64,000 bases of DNA from Planctomycetota bacterium (GCA_021413735.1 JAIOPV010000178.1:1-64000), one strand, 5' to 3'; numbered from the stretch's first letter, positions 22,422 through 31,511 are shown. The notes: generated by a model from the sequence alone, not told the origin. A program made the numbers and translations.

Positions 22422-24947
22422 ATGCAACGCTTCTCGTTCCTGACTTCCCTCTGCGTTCTCTGCGCTCTCTGCGGTGAGTCCCCCGCTGCATCGCCAAGTC
22501 TTGGCGTGATTCAACCACGCGGGGCGCAACGCGGCACCGAAGCCGTCCTCACGTTCTCGGGCGGTCGCCTCGCCGACGCTCAGGAAGTGCTGCTCTACTA
22601 CCCTGGCATCACCGTCAAGAAGCTCGAAGTGGTGAACGACGCCACCCTCAAGGTGACCGTCGCCATCGCTCCAGAATGCCGACTTGGCGAACACGCGCTT
22701 CGGGTTCGCACCGCATCCGGGGTCAGCGAAGTGCGAACGTTCTGGGTGGGTGCGTTGCCGGTCGTCGAGGAAGTCGAGCCGAACAGCGAATTCGACAAGC
22801 CGCAACCGATCCCACTGAACGTCACCGTTCACGGCGTCGTGCAGAACGAGGATCAGGATTACTTCGTCGTCGAGTGCAAGAAGGGGCAACGGCTCTCGGT
22901 AGAAGTCGAAGCGATGCGGCTCGGCGTTGCGTTCTTCGATCCGTATGTCGCGATCCTTGATGCGAAACGGTTCGAGTTGGCGACTGGCGACGATTCCCCG
23001 ATGACGCAACAAGACGGCGGTTGCTCGGTGGTGATTCCCGCTGACGGCAAGTACATCGTGCAGATTCGCGAGAGTGCTTACGGCGGCAACGGGGCGTGTC
23101 AGTATCGGCTGCACATCGGCAACTTCCCGCGACCCACGGCTGTCGTGCCCGCAGGCGGCAAACCTGGCGAAGAACTGGAACTGACGTTCCTCGGCGACCC
23201 CAGTGGCCCGATCAAGCAGAAGGTGAAGCTGCCTGCCGACGATGGCAACGGTTACTGGCGAATGCACTGCCAGACGCCCGAAGGCATGAGCCCGACGGGC
23301 TTCAAGTTCCGCCTCGTCGATGCTCCAAATGTGTTCGAGACGCCGGGCAACAACACCGCCGCAACCGCAAGCCCGGGCGCAGCGGTGCCTCCCGGACCAG
23401 TTCCCGCAGCGTTCAACGGCATCATCGCCGCAGCGGGGGAAGTCGATTACTTCAAATTCGCGGGGAAGAAGGGGCAGGTCTTCGACGCTCGCTGTTACGC
23501 CCGTGCGCTCGGCTCGCCCCTCGATCCCGTGCTGTACTTTGGGAACGCAGCCGGTGCCGCGCTCGCCAGCAACGACGACGCCGGTGGCCCCGACAGTGCG
23601 TTCCGCCTGACGATCCCCGAAGATGGCATCTACACGCTGTGGGTTCACGATCACTTGCGGAAGGGCGGCCCCGACTACTTCTACCGCATCGAACTGACGC
23701 CGGTGGCTCCGTCGATCAGCACGACGATTCCGCGAGTCGATGGCAACAACCCCGCGAACCAGGATCGCCAGACGATCACGGTGCCGAAGGGTGGGCGGTA
23801 CGCGTCGCTGCTGGTCGCGAATCGTGCGGAGTTCGGCGGTCCGCTCGTGATGGGCATGGGGCAACTTCCGGCTGGCGTCACGCTCACGGCAGACCAGATG
23901 GACGCCGGGTTGAACGTGATCCCCGCAGTGTTTGAAGCAACCCCCGCAGCGGTGCCGGGTGGCTTCCTCACGACGATCACCGCTACGCACGCCGACCCGA
24001 TGGTGAAGGTGCCGTGCCGAACAGCATTCGACGCGGGCTTCGTGGTTGGGCAGCCCGGGCAGACGGTCTACACGCGACACAACACCGACCGCACCGCAAT
24101 CGCGGTTGGCGAAGCCGCCCCGTACTCGATTGACGTGATCGAACCGAAGGTGCCGCTCGTGCAGAACGGTTCGTTCAACTTGCGAATCGTGGCGAAACGT
24201 GCCGAGGGATTCAAGGGACCGATCACCGTGTTCCCGCTGTGGACGCCGCCAGGGTTGGGCATTCAGGGATCAGCCGTGATACCGCCGGAAGCCACGGAGT
24301 GCGTGCTTCCGATGAACGCGGCCCCGAACGCCGCTCCGCGAAAGTGGAAGACCGCCGTGACGGCCGTGGCCGACGCGGGCAAGGGTCCGGTGTGGACGTC
24401 GAGCCAGTTGTTCACGCTGGAAGTGGCCGCGCCGCTTGTGACGATGACGATGGAACGCCCGGCGGTTGAACAGGGCCAGACGACGCAACTGTTCTGCAAG
24501 GTGTCGGTGGCGACGCCGTTCGAGGGCAAGGCGAAGGTGACGATCTATGGGCTTCCTGCGAAGGTCACAACGCAGGTGATGGAACTGACGAAGGACACGA
24601 AGGAACTCGTATTCCCGATCGTCGCCGACAAGACCAGCCCAGCGGGGAAGCACGGCGGCATCTTCGCACAGGTGGTGATTGATAAGGGCGGCGAACTCAT
24701 TGCCGGGAATGTCGGTGGTACGGAGCTTCGCATCGACGTGCCGTTGCCTCCGAAGGTCGCAGTGGTAGCACCACCGATGCCGAACCCGATGGTGGCAACA
24801 CCGCCGCCGATGCCGATGGCGAACCAACCGCCCCCAAAGCGCCTGACGCGACTGGAGCAACTGCGACTGGAGCAAGAGGAACGCGAGAAGGCCGCCGCAG
24901 GTGGGCAACCTGCACCGAAGAAGGAAGAACCACCGAAAAAGCCGTGA
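22422..24947 (+). CDS. Exported PPC-domain protein
   Basis: 841 residues from ATG 22422; the frame upstream is repeat DNA. A signal peptide (FLTSLCVLCALCGESPAA) is followed by an IPT/Ig-like region (SLGVIQPRGAQRGTEAVLTF). Two bacterial pre-peptidase C-terminal domains follow: one starts VEEVEPNSEFDKPQPI and includes QDYFVVECKKGQRLSVEVEA; the second has AAGEVDYFKFAGKKGQVFDA and PEDGIYTLWVHDHL. Ig-like beta domains come next, then a Pro-rich region and a charged C-terminal helix (RLEQLRLEQEEREK). Likely a secreted or surface scaffold working with the cytochrome and DUF1501 proteins of the same cluster. The DNA of the signal peptide resembles that of the gene at 25516. Confidence 0.8.
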   Translation: MQRFSFLTSLCVLCALCGESPAASPSLGVIQPRGAQRGTEAVLTFSGGRLADAQEVLLYYPGITVKKLEVVNDATLKVTVAIAPECRLGEHALRVRTASGVSEVRTFWVGALPVVEEVEPNSEFDKPQPIPLNVTVHGVVQNEDQDYFVVECKKGQRLSVEVEAMRLGVAFFDPYVAILDAKRFELATGDDSPMTQQDGGCSVVIPADGKYIVQIRESAYGGNGACQYRLHIGNFPRPTAVVPAGGKPGEELELTFLGDPSGPIKQKVKLPADDGNGYWRMHCQTPEGMSPTGFKFRLVDAPNVFETPGNNTAATASPGAAVPPGPVPAAFNGIIAAAGEVDYFKFAGKKGQVFDARCYARALGSPLDPVLYFGNAAGAALASNDDAGGPDSAFRLTIPEDGIYTLWVHDHLRKGGPDYFYRIELTPVAPSISTTIPRVDGNNPANQDRQTITVPKGGRYASLLVANRAEFGGPLVMGMGQLPAGVTLTADQMDAGLNVIPAVFEATPAAVPGGFLTTITATHADPMVKVPCRTAFDAGFVVGQPGQTVYTRHNTDRTAIAVGEAAPYSIDVIEPKVPLVQNGSFNLRIVAKRAEGFKGPITVFPLWTPPGLGIQGSAVIPPEATECVLPMNAAPNAAPRKWKTAVTAVADAGKGPVWTSSQLFTLEVAAPLVTMTMERPAVEQGQTTQLFCKVSVATPFEGKAKVTIYGLPAKVTTQVMELTKDTKELVFPIVADKTSPAGKHGGIFAQVVIDKGGELIAGNVGGTELRIDVPLPPKVAVVAPPMPNPMVATPPPMPMANQPPPKRLTRLEQLRLEQEEREKAAAGGQPAPKKEEPPKKP

Positions 24948-24983
24948 TACGATGGGTGAGTGACCCGCACGGAGGATTCCACT

Positions 24984-25208
24984 ATGTCTGAAGCCGCTGA
25001 GAAGCTGAAACCGATGCTCGCCGCGTTGAATGCTGACGAACGCGCGGAAGTGATCGAATACCTCACCTCCCTTGAAGATGATGATGGGGAGTGGGATCCC
25101 GAGTTCATCGACGAGATCAATCGCCGTGTTGCCGATTATGAGGCGGGGAAGACGGTCGGTATCCCGCACGAAGAAGTGATGCGGCAGATGAAGGAGAAGT
25201 ACGGGTGA
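24984..25208 (+). CDS. Antitoxin, addiction-module component family
   Basis: 74 residues from ATG 24984 (GGAGGA ten to twelve bases upstream; a GTG at 24960 is less likely). LKPMLAALNADERAEVIEYL and the tail KTVGIPHEEVMRQMKEKYG match short antitoxins that pair with ParE/RelE toxins, with the C-terminal amphipathic helix expected to bind the toxin. Its stop overlaps the toxin start (GTGA at 25205). The pair sits between two genes of a cytochrome cluster. Confidence 0.85.
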   Translation: MSEAAEKLKPMLAALNADERAEVIEYLTSLEDDDGEWDPEFIDEINRRVADYEAGKTVGIPHEEVMRQMKEKYG

Positions 25209-25489
25209 AAACCGTCATCTGGGAGCCATTCGCGAGGGCAGAGTACGACATCGCCCTCACTGCCTCCCCGACACCGGCGGACTTCCAGCAGACAGTTAAC
25301 GATGCCCTGGCCAACATCGCTTCGGGTTTGATGGTTTATGCCGCTGTTCTCCGGACGAGGTGCCGAGGGTGCAGCTTGAAGGTCCCGCCGTACTCGATCG
25401 TTTACATTGAGACCACCACCGAAATCCGTGTTATTGCATTTGCTCATCAGAAACGGCGACGCGGGTATTGGCGAGACCGTCTTCCATAA
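25205..25489 (+). CDS. RelE/ParE-superfamily toxin
   Basis: 94 residues from GTG 25205, overlapping the antitoxin stop. It begins VIWEPFARAEYDIAL and ends IRVIAFAHQKRRRGYWRDRL, the standard ParE/RelE C-terminal strand-helix with basic residues and the GYW motif. The middle section (AVLRTRCRGCSLKVPPYSIV) is a little shorter and less conserved than usual, but the frame is intact. RelE types cleave mRNA on the ribosome; ParE types poison gyrase; the motifs here do not decide which. Confidence 0.82.
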   Translation: MKTVIWEPFARAEYDIALTASPTPADFQQTVNDALANIASGLMVYAAVLRTRCRGCSLKVPPYSIVYIETTTEIRVIAFAHQKRRRGYWRDRLP

Positions 25490-25515
25490 TGATCCACCGC
25501 TTGAGGTTCCACGAT

Positions 25516-27924
25516 ATGCGTTTCCTGCTTTCCCTCTGCGTTCTCGGCGTTCTCTGCGGTGAATCATTCTCGCAGACCATCGCCGTCTATCCGCCCGACA
25601 TCAACCTCGAAACGGCACGCGATCGGCAATCGTTCGTCGTGCAACTCACGCAACCGGACGGCATCACCCGCGATGTCACCGCACAGGCACAGGTCGCGTT
25701 CGCGAACCCCGCACTCGTGAAGTTCGACAAGCTCACGGTGTTCCCGGTTGCCGATGGCGCCACCGAGATGACGGTCACGTTCAGCGGGCAGGTCGTGAAG
25801 GTGCCGGTGAAGGTGGCGAAGGCCAAGGAAGATCGGCCCATCTCGTTCAAGCAAGACGTGATGCCGGTGTTCATGAGGGCTGGGTGCAACGTCGGCGGCT
25901 GTCACGGGGCGGCTCGCGGCAAAGACGGCTTCCGTCTGTCGCTGTTCGGCTTCGACCCCGACGGCGACCACCACCGCCTCACCCGCGAACTGAACGGTCG
26001 CCGCATCAACCTCGCGATGCCGAACGAGAGCCTGCTCGTCGAGAAAGCATGCGGGAAGGTTCCGCACACGGGCGGCGGCAAGATCAAGGAAGGCGACGAA
26101 TACCATCAGGCACTCATTCGTTGGCTCGAAGCTGACGCTCCTCTTGATGCGCCAACCGTCGCGTTGCCGGTGAGCATGGAAGTGTATCCGCCGTCCGCCG
26201 TGCTGGATGGCAAGGGCGAGAAGCAGCGGATCGTTGTGCGTGCGAAGTACAGCGACGGTACCGACCGCGACGTGACTTCGCTCGCGCTGTTCCTCACCAA
26301 CAACGAGAACTCGGCGAAGATCGACGGCAACGGCGACGTCACGGCAGGCGAACGCGGCGAATCGTTCGTCATGGCACGCTTCCACACGTTCACGATCGGC
26401 GTGCCGTTCATCACGTTGCCGAAGGCGTTGCAGTTCGCGTGGCCCAACTCACCCGAAACGAACTACGTCGATACCGGCGTCAACAACAAGCTGAAGAAAC
26501 TCCGCATCGAACCCAGCGGCACCTGCACCGACGAAGTGTTCGTTCGCCGTGTATACCTCGACGTGATCGGCCAACTGCCGACGCCGGAAGAATACGCACG
26601 CTTCATGGTGTCGAGCCTGCCAGACAAGCGAACGCTGCTCGTCGATGAACTCCTTGATCGCAAGGAGTTCGCGGAACTGTGGGTGTTGAAGTGGGCGGAA
26701 CTGCTGCAGATTCGCAGTAGCAATCAGGTGTCGTACAAGTCGATGCTGCTGTACTACAACTGGCTGCAAGACAAGATTGCTCGCAACGTGCCGACCGACG
26801 AATGGGTAAAGGAACTGCTCGGCGCGAACGGCGGCACGTTCAAGAACCCCGTCACGAACTACTACCAACTTGAAACCGACATCCTGAAGGTGACGGAGAA
26901 CGTCGCGCAGGTGTTCATGGGAATGCGGGTGCAGTGTGCGCAGTGTCACAACCACCCGTTCGACCGCTGGACGCAGGACGACTACTACGGCTTCGCGGCG
27001 TTCTTCACGCAGATCGGCCGCAAGGCTGGCGACGACCCCCGCGAACTGATCGTCTTCAACAGCGGCGGCGGCGAAGTGAACCACCCGGTTCGCGGTCGCC
27101 CGATGCCGGCGAAGTTCCTGGGCGGCACGGCACCCGCTGATGTCGCTGGCAAGGATCGTCGCGTCGTGCTGGCGAACTGGCTCGCAAGCCCCGAGAACCC
27201 GTACTTCGCCAAGAACCTGTCGAACATCGTGTGGGCGCACTTCTTCGGGCAGGGGATCATCAACGAGGTGGACGACGTTCGCATCTCGAACCCCGCGAGC
27301 AACCAGGAACTCCTTGACGAACTCGGCAAGAAGTTCACCGGCTACAAGTACGACTTCAAGAAGTTGGTTCGCGACATCTGCGTGTCGCAGACGTACCAGC
27401 GCAGCACGCAGCCGACGAAGACGAACGAATCCGACACGCGGAACTTCGCCCGTGGCCCGATTCGCCGTATTCGTGCGGAAACGATGCTCGACCTCATCAC
27501 GCAAGTGACGGACACCAAGAACAAGTTCCAGGGGTTGCCGAACGGCGCGCGTGCGGTGCAGATCGCTGACGGCGGCGTGAGCACGTACTTCCTGACGACG
27601 TTCGGCCGTCCGACGCGGGAAACGGTCTGTTCGTGCGAGGTGCGACTGGAGCCGACGCTGTCGCAGAGCCTGCACTTGCTCAACGGCACGACGGTGGAAC
27701 CGAAGATCGTGCAGGGCGGCCTGGTGGCGAAGATGCTTCAGGAGAAGAAGACGCCGTCGCAGGTGATCGAGCAGATTTACGTGCGGTGTCTGAGCCGAGC
27801 GCCGACGGCTGCCGAGATGAAGAATCTGCTGGAGATCGTGGCGGCGAACCCGAACAAGACGCAGGCGTTGGAGGATGTGTTTTGGGCGGTGATGAACTCA
27901 CGTGAGTTCATGTTCAACCACTAA
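25516..27924 (+). CDS. DUF1549/DUF1553 cytochrome-type exported protein
   Basis: 802 residues from ATG 25516. The signal peptide is FLLSLCVLGVLCGESFSQ. A Big_2-like Ig domain (about 20-110) is followed by a cytochrome-type segment with GCNVGGCHGAARGKDGFRLS (CX4CH, the planctomycete variant), a second Ig-like region, DUF1549 (NELRRYR-like start at VDTGVNNKLKKLRIEPS, RRVYLDVIGQLPTPEEY) and DUF1553 (LANWLASPENPYFAKNLSNI, VWAHFFGQGI, EVRLEPTLSQSLHLLNG). Function is unproven; redox or polysaccharide breakdown roles have been proposed. Its normal cluster neighbours flank it, separated by the toxin-antitoxin pair on one side and the transposase on the other. Confidence 0.87.
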   Translation: MRFLLSLCVLGVLCGESFSQTIAVYPPDINLETARDRQSFVVQLTQPDGITRDVTAQAQVAFANPALVKFDKLTVFPVADGATEMTVTFSGQVVKVPVKVAKAKEDRPISFKQDVMPVFMRAGCNVGGCHGAARGKDGFRLSLFGFDPDGDHHRLTRELNGRRINLAMPNESLLVEKACGKVPHTGGGKIKEGDEYHQALIRWLEADAPLDAPTVALPVSMEVYPPSAVLDGKGEKQRIVVRAKYSDGTDRDVTSLALFLTNNENSAKIDGNGDVTAGERGESFVMARFHTFTIGVPFITLPKALQFAWPNSPETNYVDTGVNNKLKKLRIEPSGTCTDEVFVRRVYLDVIGQLPTPEEYARFMVSSLPDKRTLLVDELLDRKEFAELWVLKWAELLQIRSSNQVSYKSMLLYYNWLQDKIARNVPTDEWVKELLGANGGTFKNPVTNYYQLETDILKVTENVAQVFMGMRVQCAQCHNHPFDRWTQDDYYGFAAFFTQIGRKAGDDPRELIVFNSGGGEVNHPVRGRPMPAKFLGGTAPADVAGKDRRVVLANWLASPENPYFAKNLSNIVWAHFFGQGIINEVDDVRISNPASNQELLDELGKKFTGYKYDFKKLVRDICVSQTYQRSTQPTKTNESDTRNFARGPIRRIRAETMLDLITQVTDTKNKFQGLPNGARAVQIADGGVSTYFLTTFGRPTRETVCSCEVRLEPTLSQSLHLLNGTTVEPKIVQGGLVAKMLQEKKTPSQVIEQIYVRCLSRAPTAAEMKNLLEIVAANPNKTQALEDVFWAVMNSREFMFNH

Positions 27925-27940
27925 CCGCGTTGGTTTTGAG

Positions 27941-27993
27941 CCCTGGAAGGGCGTCGGATGGTAGCCAAGGGTGGAGCGAAGCGCAACCCCTGG
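27941..27993. repeat. Transposase-linked repeat, single arm
   Basis: GGATGGTAGCCAAGGGTGGA and the following GCGAAGCGCAACCCCTGG run directly into the transposase coding sequence; the transposase start codon GTG 27971 lies inside it. Confidence 0.85.
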
Positions 27994-28429
27994 TAAGCTG
28001 CATTATCACCTTGTGTTCAGCACAAAGCACCGCCTTCCGAGAATCACAGCGCAGATGCAGCCGCGATTGGGGGAATACCTCGGCGGCATCGTGCGAGACC
28101 ACGGCGGCATCCCGATCCAGATTGGCGGAGTGGACGATCACGTTCACCTGCTTGTCACGTTGCGGCAGGAACCGGCTTTGAAGGATGTGCTGCGGGAGAT
28201 CAAATCGGGTTCGTCGGGATGGGTTCACGAGACGTTCCCGGACGCGAATGATTTCTGGTGGCAAACGGGCTACGGTGCGTTCACTGTGAGTCACTCGAAC
28301 ATCGACGACGTGAAGAGGTACATCGCGAACCAAGCCGAGCATCACAAGAAAATGTCGTTCCAAGATGAACTGCGAGCGTTGTTCCGCAAGCACGGCATCG
28401 ATTTCGACGAGACATACTTGTGGGAGTGA
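27971..28429 (+). CDS. REP-associated (IS200/Y1-type) transposase
   Basis: 152 residues as read from GTG 27971. The Y1 transposase core is complete: LHYHLVFSTKHRLPRI, the HUH motif in VDDHVHLLV, LREIKSGSSGW, and the catalytic Tyr in WQTGYGAFTVS, then YIANQAEHHKK. The first eight residues (MERSATPG) are encoded by the adjacent palindromic repeat, not by usual transposase sequence, so the native start has been replaced. Copies of the repeat lie on both sides, the arrangement of RAYT transposases that mobilise REP elements. Single-strand DNA cutting through a Tyr-DNA link is the known chemistry. Confidence 0.88.
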   Translation: MERSATPGKLHYHLVFSTKHRLPRITAQMQPRLGEYLGGIVRDHGGIPIQIGGVDDHVHLLVTLRQEPALKDVLREIKSGSSGWVHETFPDANDFWWQTGYGAFTVSHSNIDDVKRYIANQAEHHKKMSFQDELRALFRKHGIDFDETYLWE

Positions 28430-28499
28430 AGTCGTGGTGTCCGTCGCCCCTCCGGGGCTGGGTGATTGGTGGATTCGCGTTCTAGGGGTGGGGTTGCGT

Positions 28500-28659
28500 T
28501 CCAGGGGTTACGCTCGCAAAGCCTCGCTTCACCCCTGGCTACCATCCATCGTCCCTCCGGGACTGAAGACAAACCACGAACGAATCCGAGTGCGGGTTTT
28601 TGAGCCGCGGATGCGGCGTCGGATGGTAGCCAGGGGTGCAGCGAAGCGCAACCCCTGGT
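28500..28659. repeat. Transposase-linked repeat pair, inverted
   Basis: Two arms of the same family (28500-28562 and 28602-28659; core ACCCCTGGCTACCATCC and its inverse) face each other about 40 bases apart, just downstream of the transposase. The second copy is followed by GC-rich repeat remnants to 28700. Confidence 0.85.
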
Positions 28660-28748
28660 AAGCGACGACAAATACCAAAGAGCCCCGGAGGGGCGACGGA
28701 ATCGCATTACACAGAAGTTCCCGCTTCGGTCACAATCCGGAGAACTCG

Positions 28749-29189
28749 ATGGCTCCTCAAGCCCCGACACGCGAACGAGAAGCAATGCGGAACTTACACC
28801 GCGTTGTTGGCCATTATCTCGCGATCTACGCTTGGTCGAACAATGCGGATTGCATCAAGCTGCAAGGCCACTCCCTGAAGGAAATGCTTGGACTTGAGCG
28901 ATTTAAAGAGGCGCATTGGGATTGGTTCAAGGAAGACATCAATCCGTGGTTTCCTCATGCGAGCGTTTCTTGGAAAAAGAGTCACCCCATGCCTCCCAAA
29001 AAATCCACCAAATTGCTGGTCTCGATCACGGTTTCGCGGTTTCCAATTCTCTCGAAGAGTACGCCTGACCCTCGGCGGATTAATTTCGGTGTCGGTGAGG
29101 TCGAGAGCACAGAAGCCGGTATCCGTCGCCACCTCACATCGCTTTCTTCCGGGTTGTCGGCAACACGAGAGGCAAATGTCGGCGTTTGA
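28749..29189 (+). CDS. Hypothetical protein between repeats
   Basis: 146 residues from ATG 28749. The first 90 residues look like a soluble helical protein (AIYAWSNNADCIKLQGHSLK, HWDWFKEDINPWFPH); the last 40 are Ser/Thr-rich and less protein-like. Its base composition is visibly less GC-rich than its neighbours, with A/T-ending codons such as TTT, AAA and CAT, a sign of recent arrival. It is boxed in by transposase-linked repeats on both sides. No family recognised. Confidence 0.5.
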   Translation: MAPQAPTREREAMRNLHRVVGHYLAIYAWSNNADCIKLQGHSLKEMLGLERFKEAHWDWFKEDINPWFPHASVSWKKSHPMPPKKSTKLLVSITVSRFPILSKSTPDPRRINFGVGEVESTEAGIRRHLTSLSSGLSATREANVGV

Positions 29190-29201
29190 TTTGTTCGCGT
29201 T

Positions 29202-29267
29202 TCCAGGGGTTACGCTCGCTTCGCTCGCTCACCCCTGGCTACCATCCGTCGCCGCATCCGCGGCTAC
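29202..29267. repeat. Transposase-linked repeat, single arm
   Basis: CCAGGGGTTACGCTCGCTTC and ACCCCTGGCTACCATCCGTC lie between the hypothetical gene and the cytochrome-WD40 gene, 52 bases before its ATG. Confidence 0.8.
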
Positions 29268-29318
29268 AAAACGCCGGCTTTGCCGGCCATACATGATTCG
29301 CTCTTCGAGGTTCCCAAT

Positions 29319-31511
29319 ATGCGGCGGTCGCTCACGATTCTGTTTCTCACGCTCGGTGTCGTCGCGTTCTCGGATTCGTCGCGAGTCCACGCCGACGCCA
29401 AGAACCCCACCTTCGTCGATGACGTCACGCCCGTGCTTAAGCAGCACTGCATGAACTGTCACGGCGACGCCAAACAAAGCGGCGGTCTCAACCTCGCCAC
29501 ATACGCCGCCGTCCAACAAGGCGGGTCGGCGGGCGTCGTCGTCACACCCGGCAACCCCGACAAGTCGCGGCTCTTCACGCTCACCGACCACAAAGAAGAA
29601 CCGAAGATGCCGCCGAAGGGGGCGAAGATTCCCGCCGAGCAAATCGCCCTGCTGAAGCTGTGGATCGAGCAGGGCGCGAAAGAAAACGTCAACAGCAAGG
29701 TCAACATCCCCGTCGTCACCAAGACCGACATCGGCCTGAAGTCCGTCGTCAAGGGGCGACCCGAAGGGGCACCACCGATGCCCGTCGCCGGGAAGCTGAA
29801 GGTTGAACCCGTCGTGGTCGCACGACGACCCGGAGCTGTGCTGGCACTCGCGACGAGTCCGTGGGCACCGCTCGCGGCCATCGGCGGGCAGAAGCAAGTC
29901 ATCCTCTACAACACCGACACCGGCGCACTGCTCGGCTTCATCCCGTTCGATGCGGGGCAGATCAACAGCATCAAGTTCTCACGCAACGCACGTTTCGTGC
30001 TGGTCGCGGGCGGGCGGGGCGGGGCGTCGGGCAAGGCGGTGCTGTTCAAGGTCGAAACAGGCGAGAAGGTGCTGGAAGTCGGCAACGCCGAGAGCGACGC
30101 GATTCTCGCTGCCGATATCTCGGCGGATCAGACGCAGATCGCGGTCGGTGGACCGAGCAAGATCATCCGCATTTACAACACGCTCGACGGCACCGTGCTT
30201 CGCGAGATCAAGAAGCACACCGACTGGGTGACGTCGGTGGAGTACAGCGCCGACGGCGTGCTGCTCGCGACCGGCGACCGCAACGGCGGGCTGTTCGTGT
30301 GGGAATCGTTCACGGGTCGCGAATACTTCAGTCTGCGTGGCCACACGGCGATGATTACCGACGTGTCGTGGCGCGACGACTCGAACGTGCTGGCGTCGAG
30401 CAGCGAAGACACGACGATCAAGCTGTGGGAAATGGAGAACGGCGGGAACATCAAGAGTTGGGCGGCACATCCCGGCGGCGCGGCAAGCGTTCGCTTCACG
30501 CACGACGGCAAACTCGCCAGCACCGGCCGCGACAAGGTTACGAAGGTGTGGGATCAGAACGGCGCTGCGGTGAAGGCGTTCGAGGCGTTCCCGGATCTGG
30601 GGCTGCGGGTTGCGGTCACGCACGAGAACGGCAAGGTGATCGCGGGCGACTGGTCGGGGGTCGTGCGGTCGTGGAACGTCGCCGATGCGAAGGTTCTCGC
30701 AGTTCTCGATGCGAATCCACTGCCTGCCGCCGAGCGATTGAAGCAAGCCGAGGCCGCGTTCGCTGCCGCGACCGCTGCGGTTGCCCCTGCACAGGCTGCG
30801 TTCACCGCTGCCGAGGCGAAGGCGAAGGCGGCAACCGATGCGTACAACGCTGCCGTCGCGAACCTCAACACAATCAACGCGAACCTCGCCGCCGCGAACA
30901 AGGCGATCGTCGATAACACGGCCGTTGCGAACGCGAACAAGCCGGTGATGGACGCCGCGAAGGCCGAGGTCGATAAGGCCACGCCGGTTGCTGTTGCTGC
31001 CGCGAACAAGGCCGCTGCGGTGGAAGTGGTCGTAGCTTCGGAGGGCGTTGCCGCGAAGGCGATCGCCGACGCTGCCGCGAAAGCTCCGACGAATGCAGAT
31101 CTCGCTGCCGCAAGCAAGAAAGCAACCGATGCGCTCGCCGCAATGAACGTCGAACTCGTCGCTGTGAAGAAGGCCGCGACAGACACCGCCGCCGTGCTGG
31201 CAGCCGCGAATGCGAAGTTCGCCGCTGCGTCGAAGCTGTACACGGATGCGATGACCGCGATTGCCACGAATCAGAAGAACGTCGCTGTACTGACGCCAAT
31301 GGTTGCGCCGGCGACAGCCGCGGTTGCTCCTGCGAAGGCCGCTCTCGATGCCGCTGTGGCAGGAGTCGCTCCCGTGAAGGCTGCACTCGATGCTGCGAAC
31401 GCGAACGTGGCGAAGGCGAAGGCCGCCATGGATACGCTGAAACCACCCGCACCTGTGCCGGTTCCCGTGACGCCAACGCCCGTTCCGGTTCCAGTGCCAC
31501 CGAAGAAATAA
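29319..31511 (+). CDS. Cytochrome-type WD40 protein with Ala-rich coiled coil
   Basis: 730 residues from ATG 29319. A Sec signal peptide is followed by a planctomycete cytochrome C domain with haem motif CMNCH at about residue 45 and KMPPKGAKI as candidate axial-Met region. A seven-bladed WD40 propeller covers about 150-465 (for example VLLATGDRNGGLFVWESFTG, VLASSSEDTTIKLWEMENG). Residues about 470-705 are a low-complexity Ala/Lys/Val-rich coiled coil (AAEAKAKAATDAYNAAVANL type), and the tail is Pro/Val-rich. Likely exported and membrane- or wall-associated, part of the same cluster as the DUF1549/DUF1553 protein. The long Ala-rich coil is unusual for the family. Confidence 0.82.
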   Translation: MRRSLTILFLTLGVVAFSDSSRVHADAKNPTFVDDVTPVLKQHCMNCHGDAKQSGGLNLATYAAVQQGGSAGVVVTPGNPDKSRLFTLTDHKEEPKMPPKGAKIPAEQIALLKLWIEQGAKENVNSKVNIPVVTKTDIGLKSVVKGRPEGAPPMPVAGKLKVEPVVVARRPGAVLALATSPWAPLAAIGGQKQVILYNTDTGALLGFIPFDAGQINSIKFSRNARFVLVAGGRGGASGKAVLFKVETGEKVLEVGNAESDAILAADISADQTQIAVGGPSKIIRIYNTLDGTVLREIKKHTDWVTSVEYSADGVLLATGDRNGGLFVWESFTGREYFSLRGHTAMITDVSWRDDSNVLASSSEDTTIKLWEMENGGNIKSWAAHPGGAASVRFTHDGKLASTGRDKVTKVWDQNGAAVKAFEAFPDLGLRVAVTHENGKVIAGDWSGVVRSWNVADAKVLAVLDANPLPAAERLKQAEAAFAAATAAVAPAQAAFTAAEAKAKAATDAYNAAVANLNTINANLAAANKAIVDNTAVANANKPVMDAAKAEVDKATPVAVAAANKAAAVEVVVASEGVAAKAIADAAAKAPTNADLAAASKKATDALAAMNVELVAVKKAATDTAAVLAAANAKFAAASKLYTDAMTAIATNQKNVAVLTPMVAPATAAVAPAKAALDAAVAGVAPVKAALDAANANVAKAKAAMDTLKPPAPVPVPVTPTPVPVPVPPKK

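Noticed and set aside
22026-24080. 684-codon open frame opposite the PPC-domain gene
   Set aside because: Antisense shadow with low-complexity Arg/His composition; no motif.
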